A DNA stretch of 42,037 nucleotides from Halopenitus malekzadehii (GTDB lineage Archaea; Halobacteriota; Halobacteria; Halobacteriales; Haloferacaceae): the NCBI RefSeq assembly GCF_900108505.1, contig NZ_FNWU01000013.1, positions 1 to 42,037 on the forward strand, read 5' to 3'. The notes below the pieces were generated by a model. That model worked only from the letters and a program-made list of their open reading frames with translations. It searched no databases and was not told the origin of the DNA. The position numbers were made by a program, and so were the translations under genes. Positions 8,023 to 16,945 of the stretch are shown here, in pieces (within the stretch, counting starts at the first letter, position 1; every line of letters starts with the position of its first letter).

Positions 8023-8661
8023 TCAGACGCGTTCCTCGGAGAGGGTCGCGATCCGGTCGGCGGTCCCGTCGGAGAGGGCCTGGCCGGCGGGCGGGAAGCC
8101 GCCGTCGTAGTCGGCGGCAAGCTCACGGGCGTACGCGAGCAGGTCGGTCGGCGGGTCGCCGCCGACGGCGGTCGTGCCGGCGACGACGGCGAGCTCGAAG
8201 ACGTCCTCCTCGAGGTTCCGGTCCAGGGCAAGCGTGTCGGCGTCGGGGAGCTCCCGGAGCGTCTGGTCTCGGCCGAACGCGCGGACGACCTCGACGGCCG
8301 CGGTCGCGGCCTCGGTCCGCGAGAGCAGCGAGAACCCACGCGAGACGAGCACGTCGGCGGCGAGCACGTCGAGGTCGGCGTCGATGTCCGCACCGTCCGC
8401 GGCAGTGACCCAGGGCTCCTCGTGGGAGAGCTGTCTGGTGAGTCGAAGCCCCTCGTAGATCAGCTGGACGCCGGCGGCGCGCTCCTCGACGTGGTCGGCT
8501 GCGACGTCGGGCGATAGCGCCCGCGCGGTCACGATCGCGAGAACCCCCGGCGTCACGGCGGCATCGACCAGTCTCTCGTCGAGGACCGCACGGAGGCGCG
8601 TCGGCTCTACGTCCGCAAGCGCCTCGCGTGCGGCCTCACGAGCCCGCACGGCGTCATCCAT
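8023..8661 (-). CDS. conserved haloarchaeal protein (DUF7114-like)
   Basis: A 212-residue, almost wholly helical acidic protein, starting at ATG 8661 (MDDAVRAREAAREAL). A longer frame up to 8682 is not needed. It resembles the haloarchaeal family that I associate with DUF7114. Its helical layout recalls degenerate polyprenyl-synthetase folds, but I see no Asp-rich DDxxD substrate motif. Function unknown. It is followed by tRNA-Thr and preceded by the ParB-HTH-like gene, all on the minus strand. Confidence 0.75.
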   Translation of the reverse strand: MDDAVRAREAAREALADVEPTRLRAVLDERLVDAAVTPGVLAIVTARALSPDVAADHVEERAAGVQLIYEGLRLTRQLSHEEPWVTAADGADIDADLDVLAADVLVSRGFSLLSRTEAATAAVEVVRAFGRDQTLRELPDADTLALDRNLEEDVFELAVVAGTTAVGGDPPTDLLAYARELAADYDGGFPPAGQALSDGTADRIATLSEERV

Positions 8662-8789
8662 CGACTGTCGTAAGGATCGCAACGGGCAAAGACCTTTGGA
8701 AACCGCCCCGAGTCGGCCGGTCCGAGTTCGGAACGGGGCACCATCGAACGCCCGATCCGTGACGCGTTCGTGGTTCGTCGTTGCCTCGA

Positions 8790-9461
8790 TCAGGCGTCCC
8801 GGGTGTCGTCCCGATCGGTGGCCTCGAGCGCCGTGCCGACGATCGACCCGGGACCCTCGTTCCGCATCGATGCCTCGCGCCGAAGCGCGACGTAGGCGTC
8901 GATCGGGAGGTCGAGCGTGATCCGACCGGGGACGATGTCGTGTTCACGAAGTGCCGCCTCGATCGGCGTGCCGTCGTTGACGGCCGAAGCGATCGCCCGC
9001 ACGTCGCGAACGGTGAGGCCGCCGTCGATGGCCCCCCATGCGAGCAGATACCGGTCCCGGCCGCCGACGCGCGCGATGTGTTTCGCTGCGGTCGGTGGGA
9101 TGTGTCCGCGAGCCACGTGACGGCGGATCGCCTGCGGCAGGTCGTGGACGCGGGCCCACTTCCGAATGAACGAGACCGAGACCCCGTCGCCGGCCCGCTC
9201 GGCTGCGTGTTTATACGACCCGGTTCCACGGACGAGCGCCGCGCAGGCGGCTGCTCCACGCAACATCAGCACGTGGTCGTCGCCGCCGACGTCGCCGGTC
9301 GCGAACCGGTGGACGACCGTCGCTGCCTCCGCGACGCTGTCGGGATCGTCGGGATCGAAGTCGATCGCCTCCGCGGCCCGGTCGCCGGTTATCTCGGGGT
9401 CGGCCCGGACGACCGGCTCCCCGACCGGGGAGCGGCGGTCCGAACCTGGCTCGTCACTCAT
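8790..9461 (-). CDS. haloarchaeal protein with ParB-like helix-turn-helix (DUF7119-like)
   Basis: A 223-residue protein starting at ATG 9461 (MSDEPGSDRRS). Residues about 80-150 follow the order of the KorB/ParB HTH core: an alternating helix pair VSVSFIRKWARVHDLPQAIR, then HVARGHIPPTAAKHIARV and a final helix GLTVRDVRAIASAV. This is the segment by which ParB recognises parS. The N-terminal ParB CTPase/nuclease motif (GERR) is absent. The C-terminus (ITLDLPIDAYVALRREASMR) resembles a ribbon-helix-helix strand and helix. Probably a DNA-binding protein; the partner is unknown. Confidence 0.75.
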   Translation of the reverse strand: MSDEPGSDRRSPVGEPVVRADPEITGDRAAEAIDFDPDDPDSVAEAATVVHRFATGDVGGDDHVLMLRGAAACAALVRGTGSYKHAAERAGDGVSVSFIRKWARVHDLPQAIRRHVARGHIPPTAAKHIARVGGRDRYLLAWGAIDGGLTVRDVRAIASAVNDGTPIEAALREHDIVPGRITLDLPIDAYVALRREASMRNEGPGSIVGTALEATDRDDTRDA

Positions 9462-9567
9462 ACCGATACCTGAACGGCCGCACCCAAAATACTCTCGCAC
9501 GTTGGCAAACTCTGTGCTCGTCGGTGACGCCGCGTCGACGCCGCCGACCGATGCGCCGCCGGCCGAC

Positions 9568-10812
9568 TCACGAGCCGAACTGAATCGTCTCACCGACGGC
9601 GGGCGCACTCGCGTCCCCGCTCGCCGTCGAGAGCGCATCCGCGAACGCTCGACACCGGTCCCCGTGGACGACGAGAATCCGCGATCCCGACTCGACGTAC
9701 GGCTCGAGAAACGACCGGAGTCCCTCCCGGTCGGCGTGCGCGGAGAAGTCGTACCGTTCGAGCTGCGCACTGACGGGCATCATCCGGCCGTCGATCTCGG
9801 CGCTGCCGGTTTCGAGGAGCTCCCGGCCCGGCGTCCCCTCGACTTGGTAGCCGGTCATCGTGATCTTGTTCACCGGGTTCGACCGGATCTCGGGGATGTA
9901 CGTCATCGCGGGGCCGCCGGACAGCATTCCGCTGGTGGTCACGATCGCGGCCCGCTGGTCGGTGATGCGCGTGCGCTGCCCATCACGACCGGTGACGAAC
10001 CGGGCGTGCGACGTCGCCCGCCGAAGCGCCTCGGCGTCGCGGACGAACGCGGGGTGGTGTCGCAGCATCTCGGTCACCCCCTTTCCCATCCCGTCGACGT
10101 AACAGGGGAGGTCGTGTGCCGCACAGACGAGCAGCAGCTCCTGCGTCCGGCCGATCGCGAACGCCGGGACGACGACCGTTCCTCCCTCCCAGAGCGTCGT
10201 CTCGACGCTCCGGACGAACCGCTCCTCGACGTCGGCACGGTTTGCGTGCGTCACGTCGCTGTAGGTGCTCTCACAGATCACGACGTCGGCGTCGGGGCGC
10301 GCGGTCGTCCCCGCGACGAGTCGCTGGTCGTCGGTGTGGAAGTCCCCGGTATACAGGAGCCGCGTCTCGCCGTCATCGACGAGGACGTGCGCGCTGCCGG
10401 GGATGTGACCCGCGTTATACAACGTGATCTCGTACCCCGCGGCCTCGAACGGCTCCCGGTACCCGTGGGTTCGTGAGGCCTGCGTGACCCGCTCGACGTC
10501 GATCTCCGTGAACGGACACCGAAACGTGCCGCCGTGAAGTTTGAGGGTATCTCGTGCGAGCGTGAGCGCCAGCTCCCGCGTCGGCGGCGTCCAGTGGATC
10601 GGCGGTCGCGCGTCGCCGCTCACCAGCGCGGGTATCGCTCCGACGTGATCGAGGTGTCCGTGGCTCGCCACGACCGCGTCCGGATCGACGTCCCCCACCG
10701 GGAACTGCGGGGGCGTTCCGGCCTGCATCCCGTAGTCGATCAGGAGGCGGTCATCGATCAGGACCGCGCTCCGGCCGACCTCACGGGCACCGCCGAGGAA
10801 CTGGACGTCCAT
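9568..10812 (-). CDS. metallo-beta-lactamase/beta-CASP ribonuclease (aCPSF2-like)
   Basis: A 414-residue zinc-dependent RNase. Motif 2 is HGHLDHVG (residues about 50-57), followed by TGDFH (about 173), ESTYSD, the beta-CASP Arg/Thr box GRTQELLL, and the C-terminal motif SAHAD (about 366) with VVHGD. There are no N-terminal KH domains, so it matches the short archaeal CPSF2-like class rather than aCPSF1. The expected role is RNA 3'-end processing or 5'-3' decay. It is preceded by the small gene at 10839-11021 with a 26-base gap and may share its promoter. Confidence 0.88.
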   Translation of the reverse strand: MDVQFLGGAREVGRSAVLIDDRLLIDYGMQAGTPPQFPVGDVDPDAVVASHGHLDHVGAIPALVSGDARPPIHWTPPTRELALTLARDTLKLHGGTFRCPFTEIDVERVTQASRTHGYREPFEAAGYEITLYNAGHIPGSAHVLVDDGETRLLYTGDFHTDDQRLVAGTTARPDADVVICESTYSDVTHANRADVEERFVRSVETTLWEGGTVVVPAFAIGRTQELLLVCAAHDLPCYVDGMGKGVTEMLRHHPAFVRDAEALRRATSHARFVTGRDGQRTRITDQRAAIVTTSGMLSGGPAMTYIPEIRSNPVNKITMTGYQVEGTPGRELLETGSAEIDGRMMPVSAQLERYDFSAHADREGLRSFLEPYVESGSRILVVHGDRCRAFADALSTASGDASAPAVGETIQFGS

Positions 10813-10838
10813 CGTCGGTGGGATACGCGACCGGGACG

Positions 10839-11021
10839 CTAGTGGGCGTCGATCCGCGGCGTCTCGGTGACGAGGTAGGTTCGACCGCCGCGACGTTCGA
10901 GATACACCTCGGCGTCAGCCACCGCGTTGGCCGTGATCCGGTCGGGGATGCGCGTGGCCGCGCAGTCGGTGACGTCGACGCGGGTCGTTCCGACGAATGT
11001 CGATCGCGTTCGCGAACTCAT
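10839..11021 (-). CDS. small conserved-looking protein, unknown function
   Basis: A 60-residue basic/hydrophobic mix (MSSRTRSTFVGTTRVDVTDC at the start, ending TETPRIDAH), not recognised. Support comes from a TATA-like GGATATACCC centred at 11047, 25 bases before ATG 11021, and from its position directly upstream of the beta-CASP gene on the same strand. The fold may be a small beta sheet (alternating pattern AEVYLERRGGRTYLV). Confidence 0.55.
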   Translation of the reverse strand: MSSRTRSTFVGTTRVDVTDCAATRIPDRITANAVADAEVYLERRGGRTYLVTETPRIDAH

Positions 11022-11042
11022 ACACGGCGATCCGACGCGACA

Positions 11043-11052
11043 CGGGGTATAT
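11043..11052 (-). promoter_or_regulatory. TATA-like box before the small gene
   Basis: GGATATACCC on the minus strand lies 25 bases before ATG 11021, fitting leaderless transcription. Confidence 0.45.
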
Positions 11053-11171
11053 CCGAGCCAACACCCCGAAGTGAAACTGAAAGTGTGGAGACGAGACGAT
11101 CGCCTCGCCATTCCTCGCCTGACCGTCAACCGCCTCGCCGTTCCTCGCTGACACCGCCGTACGCCCCGTCC

Positions 11172-11471
11172 TCACTGGTCGACGTCGAGCTCGTCGTCGT
11201 CGGCGACGACGCGAACGGTAAACCCGTTGTAGCCGCCGTATGCGGTCTCAAGCGCGCCCAGCCACCAGTTCCACCGCTCGACGAGGCTCCAACCCTCCGG
11301 CGCGTCCGAGAGGTGTCGCAGGACGTCGGGCACCGTGAGCGCGTGGCCACGATCCCGCTTGGGCTTCCCGGAATCCGAGAGATCGCGGGCCTGTCGGGCG
11401 ACGACGCGCCGCTCGGCGGCGCTGCCACCGAACTCCTCGGCCAGGGCGGTTTCGAGACGGCTCGCGTCCAT
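11172..11471 (-). CDS. conserved haloarchaeal protein, unknown function
   Basis: A 99-residue protein starting at ATG 11471. It has a charged helical N-terminus (DASRLETALAEEFGGSAAER) and a Trp-rich middle (WSLVERWNWWLGALE), and ends with an acidic strand. A TATA-like CTAATATGG lies 25 bases upstream (about 11496), so the mRNA is probably leaderless. No family recognised with confidence. Confidence 0.65.
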   Translation of the reverse strand: MDASRLETALAEEFGGSAAERRVVARQARDLSDSGKPKRDRGHALTVPDVLRHLSDAPEGWSLVERWNWWLGALETAYGGYNGFTVRVVADDDELDVDQ

Positions 11472-11536
11472 ACCTGTTAGTAGAACCCGCACCCATATTA
11501 GTGTGAAGGTCACTTATGGGTTCGCGGCCGGCCTCG

Positions 11537-14152
11537 TCACCGTTCGTTCGGTTCGCTCGATCCGCCTGCTCCGTCCAATTCGTTCGGTTCGCTCGATCCG
11601 CCTGCTCCGTCCAATTCGTTCGTTCCGTCGGGTTCAGCCGGTTCGACGCGCCCGAGCCGCAGGGCGTTCCCCGTCACGCCGAGGCTCATTCCCATATCCC
11701 CGACGAGGACGGCCATCGCGATCGTCACGTACCCGAACGGCGCGCCCAGCGCCAACAGCGTCTTCACGCCCAGCGAGGCCGCGATGTTCGTGCGGATGAC
11801 CGACGCCGCACGCGCCGAGAGGTCGATCAGGTAGGGGAGCCGCGTGAGATCGTCTCCCATCAGCGCGGCGTCAGCCGTCTCGAGCGCCGCGTCGGTGCCG
11901 GCGGCCCCCATCGCGACGCCGACCGTGGCGGCGGCCAGAGCGGGTGCGTCGTTGATGCCGTCCCCCAGCATCACCACGCCCCCGTCGGTTTCCGCGCGGA
12001 GCTCTCGCACCGCCTCGGCCTTCCGGTCCGGGAGGAGGTCCGCGCGCACCTCGCCGATGCCGACACGCTCACCGATCGCCCGCGCAGTGCGTTCGTTGTC
12101 GCCAGTGAGCATCACGACGCGGTCGATCCCGAGGTCGTGAAGCCGATCGACCGTCCACGCGGCCTCGGGACGCACCGTGTCCGCAACCGCGATGACCCCC
12201 TCGAGCCGCGTCTCCGTTCCGACGATGACGACCGTCTTCCCCTCACCCTGCAGCCGCGGGATCGTCTCGTTGACGAGATCGACGGCGACCCCGTGGTCAC
12301 ACGCCGTGAGATCCTCGTCGATCGCTCCGTCGGAGACCGCCTCCGAGAGGGTATCGCCGGTCGAGATCTCACCGGTGGCCGTTTCGCCAGTACGGATCTC
12401 GCCGCCGTCGGATCGGCTTCGGTCCCGTCCGCCGACGTGGGCGTGTTCGAGGTCGAACCCGAGACCGGCGAAAAGCTCCGGTTTTCCGACGTAGTGTGTC
12501 TCCCCGTCGATCTCCGCGCGAACCCCCTCGCCGGTGATGGATTCGAAGTCGGAGACGGCGTCGACCGCGTCGTCGCCGTCCTCGGTCGCGGCTCGACCCT
12601 CCGCCGCGGCTCGATCCACGATCGCTCGTCCGATCGGGTGCTCGCTCCGCCGTTCGAGGCGCGCCGCACACGCGAGCACGTCGGCAGCCGACTCGTGTTC
12701 GATCGGGATCACGTCGGTGACGCCGAGGTCGCCCGTGGTGAGCGTTCCCGTCTTGTCCAGCGCGACGGCGTCGACGTCGCCGGCCGCCTCGAGGTGCTCG
12801 CCGCCCTTGATCAGGACGCCGTTTCGCGCGGCGGCGGTCACCCCCGAGACGACGCTGACCGGCGTCGAGATGACGAACGCACACGGACAGGCGATGACGA
12901 GCAGCGCCAGTCCGCGCACGAACCACACCTCGAGCGTCCCGCCACCAACGAGCGATCCGATGACGACCGTCGCGACCGCGAGCCCGACGACGATCGGGGT
13001 GTAGACGCCGGCGAACCGGTCGACGAATCGTTCGGCCGCCGTCTCCTCGGCGCTTGCCGCCTCGACGAGATCGACCACCGTCGCGATCGTCGAGTCCTCA
13101 GCCGTCGCGGTAACCTCGATCTCGAGGTAGCCCTCCTCGTTGATCGAGCCGGCGTACACCTCGTCGCCGGGCTCCTTACCGGCCGGGACCGATTCGCCGG
13201 TGATCGGCGACTCGTCGATCGCGGAGGTTCCCTCACGGACGACTCCGTCAAGCGGCACCTTCTCGCCCGGTCGAACAATCACCCGTTCGCCGACGGTGAC
13301 CGATTCTGCGGGGACGGTCCGTTCCCGTTGCGTTCCGGTGTCGTCATCGTCGCGGAGCACCGTCGCCGTGTCCGGCGAGAGCTCCATCAGCTCCTCGATG
13401 GAGTTTCGCGCCCGGTCGACCGAGAAGCGTTCGAGCAGCTCCGCCGTCGAGAACAACACCGCCAGCGTCGCCGCTTCGAAGGGGGCGTCGATCGCCAGTG
13501 CGCCGAGCATTCCGGCCGACATCAACAGGTCGATGTCGAGACTCAGGGCCCGTGCCGAGTAGTACCCCGCCCGGAGGATCGGCGGACCAGCGGCCGCGAC
13601 CGCGAGGACGTACGCGATCCACGATCCCGTGATCGTCCACGGGCCGACGCTTGCGAAGGTGGGATCCAGCCCCGGAAGCCCCCACTCAACGATCAGGCCG
13701 ATCGCCAATAGGATGCCACCGATACCGGTCCGAATCGCCCGTGGGGTGCGGTACAGCGGCGGCTCCCCGCCCGTTCCGGTTTCCTTTTTCGCCTCGGCAT
13801 CGGTCTCCACGTCGTATCCCGCGGACTCGATCGCGGCTACGACGTCGTCCTCGGTCGCGATCGACGGATCGTAGCCCACGGAGACGACCCCCATCGTGGG
13901 ACGGGTATCAGCGTCGACGACGCCGTCGATCGTCAACGCCTGCTGGACCTTGTTCGCGCACGATGCACAGTCCATATCCGGAACCGAGAGTCGGACCTGA
14001 TGGACCTCCTCGTCGGACATCCTTCCAGATCCCGCAGTTGGGTCCGGGTCTGCCGCCGGGCCCGAGTCTGCCGCCGGGTCCGACTCACCCGGCGGACCGT
14101 GATCGTGGCCGGCATCACAATCCCCGTCACAACGGGGCGCATCGTCGGTCAT
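11537..14152 (-). CDS. heavy-metal P1B-type ATPase (Zn/Cd/Pb or Cu exporter)
   Basis: An 871-residue membrane ATPase. A Cys/His-rich start (CDGDCDAGHDHG) and a Pro/Ala/Asp linker precede one heavy-metal-associated domain with MDCASC (62-65). Six to eight membrane helices follow, with the ion-binding CPC in IACPCAFVIS (about 422), the phosphorylation site DKTGTLTTG (about 465), the nucleotide-binding HP dipeptide in SEHPIGRAI and the hinge GDGINDAPAL (about 729). A CPC motif with a His-rich N-terminus points to P1B-2 (Zn2+/Cd2+/Pb2+), though Cu+ is not excluded. The C-terminus ends in a repeated Ser/Glu/Pro/Asn segment encoded by a 36-bp DNA repeat. The start at 14152 has a TATA-like ATTAAT about 28 bases upstream. 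Confidence 0.93.
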   Translation of the reverse strand: MTDDAPRCDGDCDAGHDHGPPGESDPAADSGPAADPDPTAGSGRMSDEEVHQVRLSVPDMDCASCANKVQQALTIDGVVDADTRPTMGVVSVGYDPSIATEDDVVAAIESAGYDVETDAEAKKETGTGGEPPLYRTPRAIRTGIGGILLAIGLIVEWGLPGLDPTFASVGPWTITGSWIAYVLAVAAAGPPILRAGYYSARALSLDIDLLMSAGMLGALAIDAPFEAATLAVLFSTAELLERFSVDRARNSIEELMELSPDTATVLRDDDDTGTQRERTVPAESVTVGERVIVRPGEKVPLDGVVREGTSAIDESPITGESVPAGKEPGDEVYAGSINEEGYLEIEVTATAEDSTIATVVDLVEAASAEETAAERFVDRFAGVYTPIVVGLAVATVVIGSLVGGGTLEVWFVRGLALLVIACPCAFVISTPVSVVSGVTAAARNGVLIKGGEHLEAAGDVDAVALDKTGTLTTGDLGVTDVIPIEHESAADVLACAARLERRSEHPIGRAIVDRAAAEGRAATEDGDDAVDAVSDFESITGEGVRAEIDGETHYVGKPELFAGLGFDLEHAHVGGRDRSRSDGGEIRTGETATGEISTGDTLSEAVSDGAIDEDLTACDHGVAVDLVNETIPRLQGEGKTVVIVGTETRLEGVIAVADTVRPEAAWTVDRLHDLGIDRVVMLTGDNERTARAIGERVGIGEVRADLLPDRKAEAVRELRAETDGGVVMLGDGINDAPALAAATVGVAMGAAGTDAALETADAALMGDDLTRLPYLIDLSARAASVIRTNIAASLGVKTLLALGAPFGYVTIAMAVLVGDMGMSLGVTGNALRLGRVEPAEPDGTNELDGAGGSSEPNELDGAGGSSEPNER
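11545..11616 (+). repeat. 36-bp tandem repeat in the ATPase 3' end
   Basis: Two identical 36-bp units (11545-11580 and 11581-11616), each beginning CGTTCGGTTCGCTCGATCCG, followed by a partial third. They encode the doubled Asn-Glu-Leu-Asp-Gly-Ala-Gly-Gly-Ser-Ser-Glu-Pro tail of the ATPase. The unit is a multiple of three, so its number can change without a frameshift. Confidence 0.9.
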
Positions 14153-14173
14153 TATCCGACCGTACCGTCCCGA

Positions 14174-14186
14174 GAGTTATTAATCC
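14174..14186 (-). promoter_or_regulatory. TATA-like box of the P-type ATPase gene
   Basis: The minus strand reads GGATTAATAACT, centred about 28 bases upstream of ATG 14152. Confidence 0.45.
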
Positions 14187-14230
14187 AACTGCCAATACAC
14201 CCCGGTGAGTTGGCCATATTTAATAAATGT

Positions 14231-14256
14231 GTGCCATTATAATAATAATCTGGCAC
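14231..14256. promoter_or_regulatory. inverted repeat GTGCCA-N14-TGGCAC
   Basis: Perfect 6-bp arms (14231-14236 and 14251-14256) flank a 14-base A/T-only core apart from one C. It lies between tsr3 and the ATPase gene, both on the minus strand. It may serve as an upstream regulator site for the metal ATPase or as the tsr3 terminator region; the sequence does not decide. Confidence 0.45.
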
Positions 14257-14317
14257 TGATACCGACGTCGTAGAGCAGGGAATGGAGGCGGAGACGGGGA
14301 CGAGGATGATCGTCCGG

Positions 14318-14818
14318 TCAGCGATCCAGGTACTCGCCCTGGATCTCGACGACTTCGGCGGAGTCGGCACACGCCGCATACCTGTCGAGCGGTTCCTCGT
14401 TCAACTCGAGGAACGTTTCTCCCCACGTGAACTTCGCGAGGAGGCGTTCGGCGTGGGGTTTCTCACCGAAGATCACGAGCGCCGCGGCGAGGGCTTCGAC
14501 GGTCGTAAGTTGCATCGGACGACCGAAGTTCACGGGGTTGGCGGCGACGAGATACGGGAGTGCACGGTGGTCTCCGTCCAGCGAGAACCGCTTTTCCCCG
14601 GCCGATTCCCACGAGCAGTCCAACGCGACGAGCCCGTTTTCCCGGGCGATCGCGGCGTCGGCCGGGGACAGCGCCCGCTCCGCGTGCGGGTTCAACACGA
14701 CGCCGGGCGGCGTCGCCCGGTCCGACCGGTGAAGGGACACCAGATCGAAGCGGGCAAGCTTCCGCGCCGTGCATTTTTCAGGGTCGTCATCCCCCTCGTA
14801 GCGAACGTGTACGTCCAC
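14318..14818 (-). CDS. tsr3: Tsr3 family rRNA aminocarboxypropyltransferase
   Basis: 166 residues starting at GTG 14818 ([20 protein letters not shown]). The hallmark segments of the DUF367/Tsr3 family are present: the N-terminal [28 protein letters not shown], and [20 protein letters not shown] followed by [12 protein letters not shown]. Tsr3 transfers the 3-amino-3-carboxypropyl group of SAM to a modified uridine of small-subunit rRNA. Its divergent position beside ribosomal protein S24e agrees with a ribosome-biogenesis role. The much longer open frame to 15493 overlaps rps24e and kae1 and is an artefact. Confidence 0.88.
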   Translation of the reverse strand: MDVHVRYEGDDDPEKCTARKLARFDLVSLHRSDRATPPGVVLNPHAERALSPADAAIARENGLVALDCSWESAGEKRFSLDGDHRALPYLVAANPVNFGRPMQLTTVEALAAALVIFGEKPHAERLLAKFTWGETFLELNEEPLDRYAACADSAEVVEIQGEYLDR

Positions 14819-14926
14819 GGGCTGGGTTGGCACCCGGCCGGCAAAAACCGACCGCCTTTCGATGCCCGTCTGCCGGCGCCACACACGGCAGACGGCGCAC
14901 AGCGGCGGAAACGTCGGCTTCGAAAT

Positions 14927-14950
14927 CCTTTTAGTTCTTTCGCGGGGAGG
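14927..14950 (+). promoter_or_regulatory. rps24e promoter and ribosome-binding site
   Basis: A TATA-like CTTTTAGTT (about 14928-14936) is followed by a GGGGAGG Shine-Dalgarno motif (14943-14949) before ATG 14966. It is one of the few leadered starts in the window. Confidence 0.5.
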
Positions 14951-14965
14951 TAGTGGTAACTGACC

Positions 14966-15286
14966 ATGGACATCGACATCGTCTCCGAGGAAGAGAACCC
15001 TATGTTGCACCGCACCGACATCCGCTTCGAGATCACCCACGAGGAGGCCACGCCGTCCCGCCTCTCGGTTCGTGACTCCCTCGCCGCGACCCTGGATAAG
15101 GGCTCCGACGAGGTCGTCATCCACGAACTCGACACGAAGTTCGGAATGCGCAAGACGATCGGCTACGCGAAGGCCTACGACACCCCGGATGATGCCCGTG
15201 AGGTCGAACAGGAGTATATGCTCGAACGCAACAAGATCGGCGTCGACGCCGACGACGAGGCCGAGGCGGACGCCGAGGAAGCCTGA
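14966..15286 (+). CDS. rps24e: 30S ribosomal protein S24e
   Basis: 106 residues matching eukaryotic-type S24: [19 protein letters not shown] at the start, then [19 protein letters not shown], and the conserved core [15 protein letters not shown]. The acidic C-terminal extension [13 protein letters not shown] is typical of halophiles. It is followed 21 bases later by kae1-bud32, almost certainly in one operon. In other haloarchaea I recall a small zinc-binding S27ae gene in this gap; none is present here. Confidence 0.96.
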   Translation: MDIDIVSEEENPMLHRTDIRFEITHEEATPSRLSVRDSLAATLDKGSDEVVIHELDTKFGMRKTIGYAKAYDTPDDAREVEQEYMLERNKIGVDADDEAEADAEEA

Positions 15287-15307
15287 TCGCGACGCCGACC
15301 ATTCTGA

Positions 15308-16945
15308 ATGCGCGTTCTCGGGATCGAAGGAACTGCGTGGTGTGCAAGCGCCGCGATCCACGACACCGAGACCGACGAGGTGTTCATCGAGTCGAACGCG
15401 TACGAACCGGACAGCGGCGGTATTCACCCGCGTGAGGCCGCCGAGCACATGTCCGAGGCGCTCCCCGAGGTCATTGACACCGCCCTCGCCCACGCCGAGG
15501 ACGATGCCGATCCGGGCGGGATCGACGCGGTCGCGTTCTCACGCGGTCCCGGGCTGGGACCGTGTTTACGCACCGTCGGCACCGCCGCTCGGGCCGTCGC
15601 GGGGTCGCTTTCCGTTCCGCTCGTGGGCGTCAACCATATGGTCGCTCACCTCGAGATCGGCCGTCACCGGTCGGGGTTCGAGGACCCGATCTGTCTGAAC
15701 GCCTCCGGCGCCAACGCACATCTCCTCGGGTACCACGACGGTCGCTATCGCGTGCTCGGCGAGACGATGGACACGGGCGTCGGCAACGCGATCGACAAGT
15801 TCACGCGACACGTCGGGTGGTCACACCCCGGCGGTCCGAAGGTCGAGCGGGCTGCCGCCGACGGCGAGTACGTCGACCTCCCGTACGTCGTCAAGGGGAT
15901 GGACTTCTCGTTTTCGGGGATCATGTCGGCCGCCAAGGACCGCTACGACGAGGGCGTTCCCGTCGAGGACGTCTGCTTCTCCCTGCAGGAGCACGTGTTC
16001 GCGATGCTCACCGAGGTGTCCGAACGCGCGCTGTCGCTGACCGGCAACGACCAGCTCGTGCTCGGCGGCGGCGTCGGACAGAACGACCGGCTCCGGGAGA
16101 TGTTGGTGACGATGTGTGCACAACGCGGCGTCGACTTCTACGCCCCGGAGCCGCGGTTCCTGCGGGACAACGCCGGGATGATCGCCGTTCTCGGCGCGCG
16201 GATGCTGGCGGCGGGCGACACCGTCCCGATCGCCGAGTCGGCGATCGACCCGAATTACCGGCCCGATCAGGTTCCGGTGACGTGGCGTGGAACCCCCGCT
16301 CCGTCCCCCGGGCCGACCGACACACCGACGAACGCGGAATCGAACACGGGAGCGACCGCCGGACTGACGCCGATCGACCGCCGTGGGGCGGAAGCGACGG
16401 TCGAGACCGTCGCCGACGACCGGGTCCGAAAGCGGCGAGTCCCGAAGGACTACCGGCATCCGGCCCTCGATGCGACCCTTCGGCGGACGCGAACCACTCT
16501 CGAGGCGCGCCTCCTCCACGAGGCGCGGCGTGCCGGCGTGCCGACGCCGCTCGTTCACGACGTCGACGTCCCGAACGCGACCCTGATCCTCCAGCACGTC
16601 GGGACCACCGACCTGGCCGACGAGATCACCCCGGACCGCGTTCGCGAGGTCGGTGCTCACCTCGCGCGCCTGCATCGTGCCGGGATCGTCCACGGCGATC
16701 CGACGACGCGGAACGTTCGTGTCGGGGGCGACTCGCCGCTGCTCATCGACTTCGGGCTCGGCTACCACACGGGCCACGTGGAGGACCACGCGATGGACAT
16801 CCATATCCTCGCGCAGTCGATCCAGGGAACGATGACTGATCCCGATCCGTTCGTTGCGGCCGCCGAATCCGGATACGCCGCGGTCGGCGACGCCGACGTC
16901 CTCGATCGGCTCCGCACGATCGAGGGCCGCGGCCGGTATCGGTGA
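15308..16945 (+). CDS. kae1-bud32: bifunctional tRNA t6A synthase Kae1 / Bud32 kinase
   Basis: A 545-residue fusion. The Kae1 domain (about 1-325) binds Fe/Zn and ATP, with HPREAAEH (about 39-46), [18 protein letters not shown] and DNAGMIA. It transfers threonylcarbamoyl to A37 of ANN-decoding tRNAs in the KEOPS complex. After a Pro/Thr/Asp-rich linker (about 325-370) the Bud32 atypical kinase/ATPase follows, with the catalytic loop HGDPTTRN (about 461) and the metal-binding DFGLGYHTG (about 480). It ends in the canonical Arg-Gly-Arg-Tyr-Arg tail. It is translationally close to rps24e. A tandem repeat runs through its stop codon. Confidence 0.96.
   Translation: MRVLGIEGTAWCASAAIHDTETDEVFIESNAYEPDSGGIHPREAAEHMSEALPEVIDTALAHAEDDADPGGIDAVAFSRGPGLGPCLRTVGTAARAVAGSLSVPLVGVNHMVAHLEIGRHRSGFEDPICLNASGANAHLLGYHDGRYRVLGETMDTGVGNAIDKFTRHVGWSHPGGPKVERAAADGEYVDLPYVVKGMDFSFSGIMSAAKDRYDEGVPVEDVCFSLQEHVFAMLTEVSERALSLTGNDQLVLGGGVGQNDRLREMLVTMCAQRGVDFYAPEPRFLRDNAGMIAVLGARMLAAGDTVPIAESAIDPNYRPDQVPVTWRGTPAPSPGPTDTPTNAESNTGATAGLTPIDRRGAEATVETVADDRVRKRRVPKDYRHPALDATLRRTRTTLEARLLHEARRAGVPTPLVHDVDVPNATLILQHVGTTDLADEITPDRVREVGAHLARLHRAGIVHGDPTTRNVRVGGDSPLLIDFGLGYHTGHVEDHAMDIHILAQSIQGTMTDPDPFVAAAESGYAAVGDADVLDRLRTIEGRGRYR

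Noticed and set aside
11516-13711. 731-residue frame opposite the P-type ATPase
   Set aside because: Arg/Asp-rich shadow with no domain; the ATPase frame is unambiguous.
14819-15493. N-terminal extension of the tsr3 frame over rps24e and kae1
   Set aside because: It would overlap two certain genes on the other strand; GTG 14818 gives a normal Tsr3 length.
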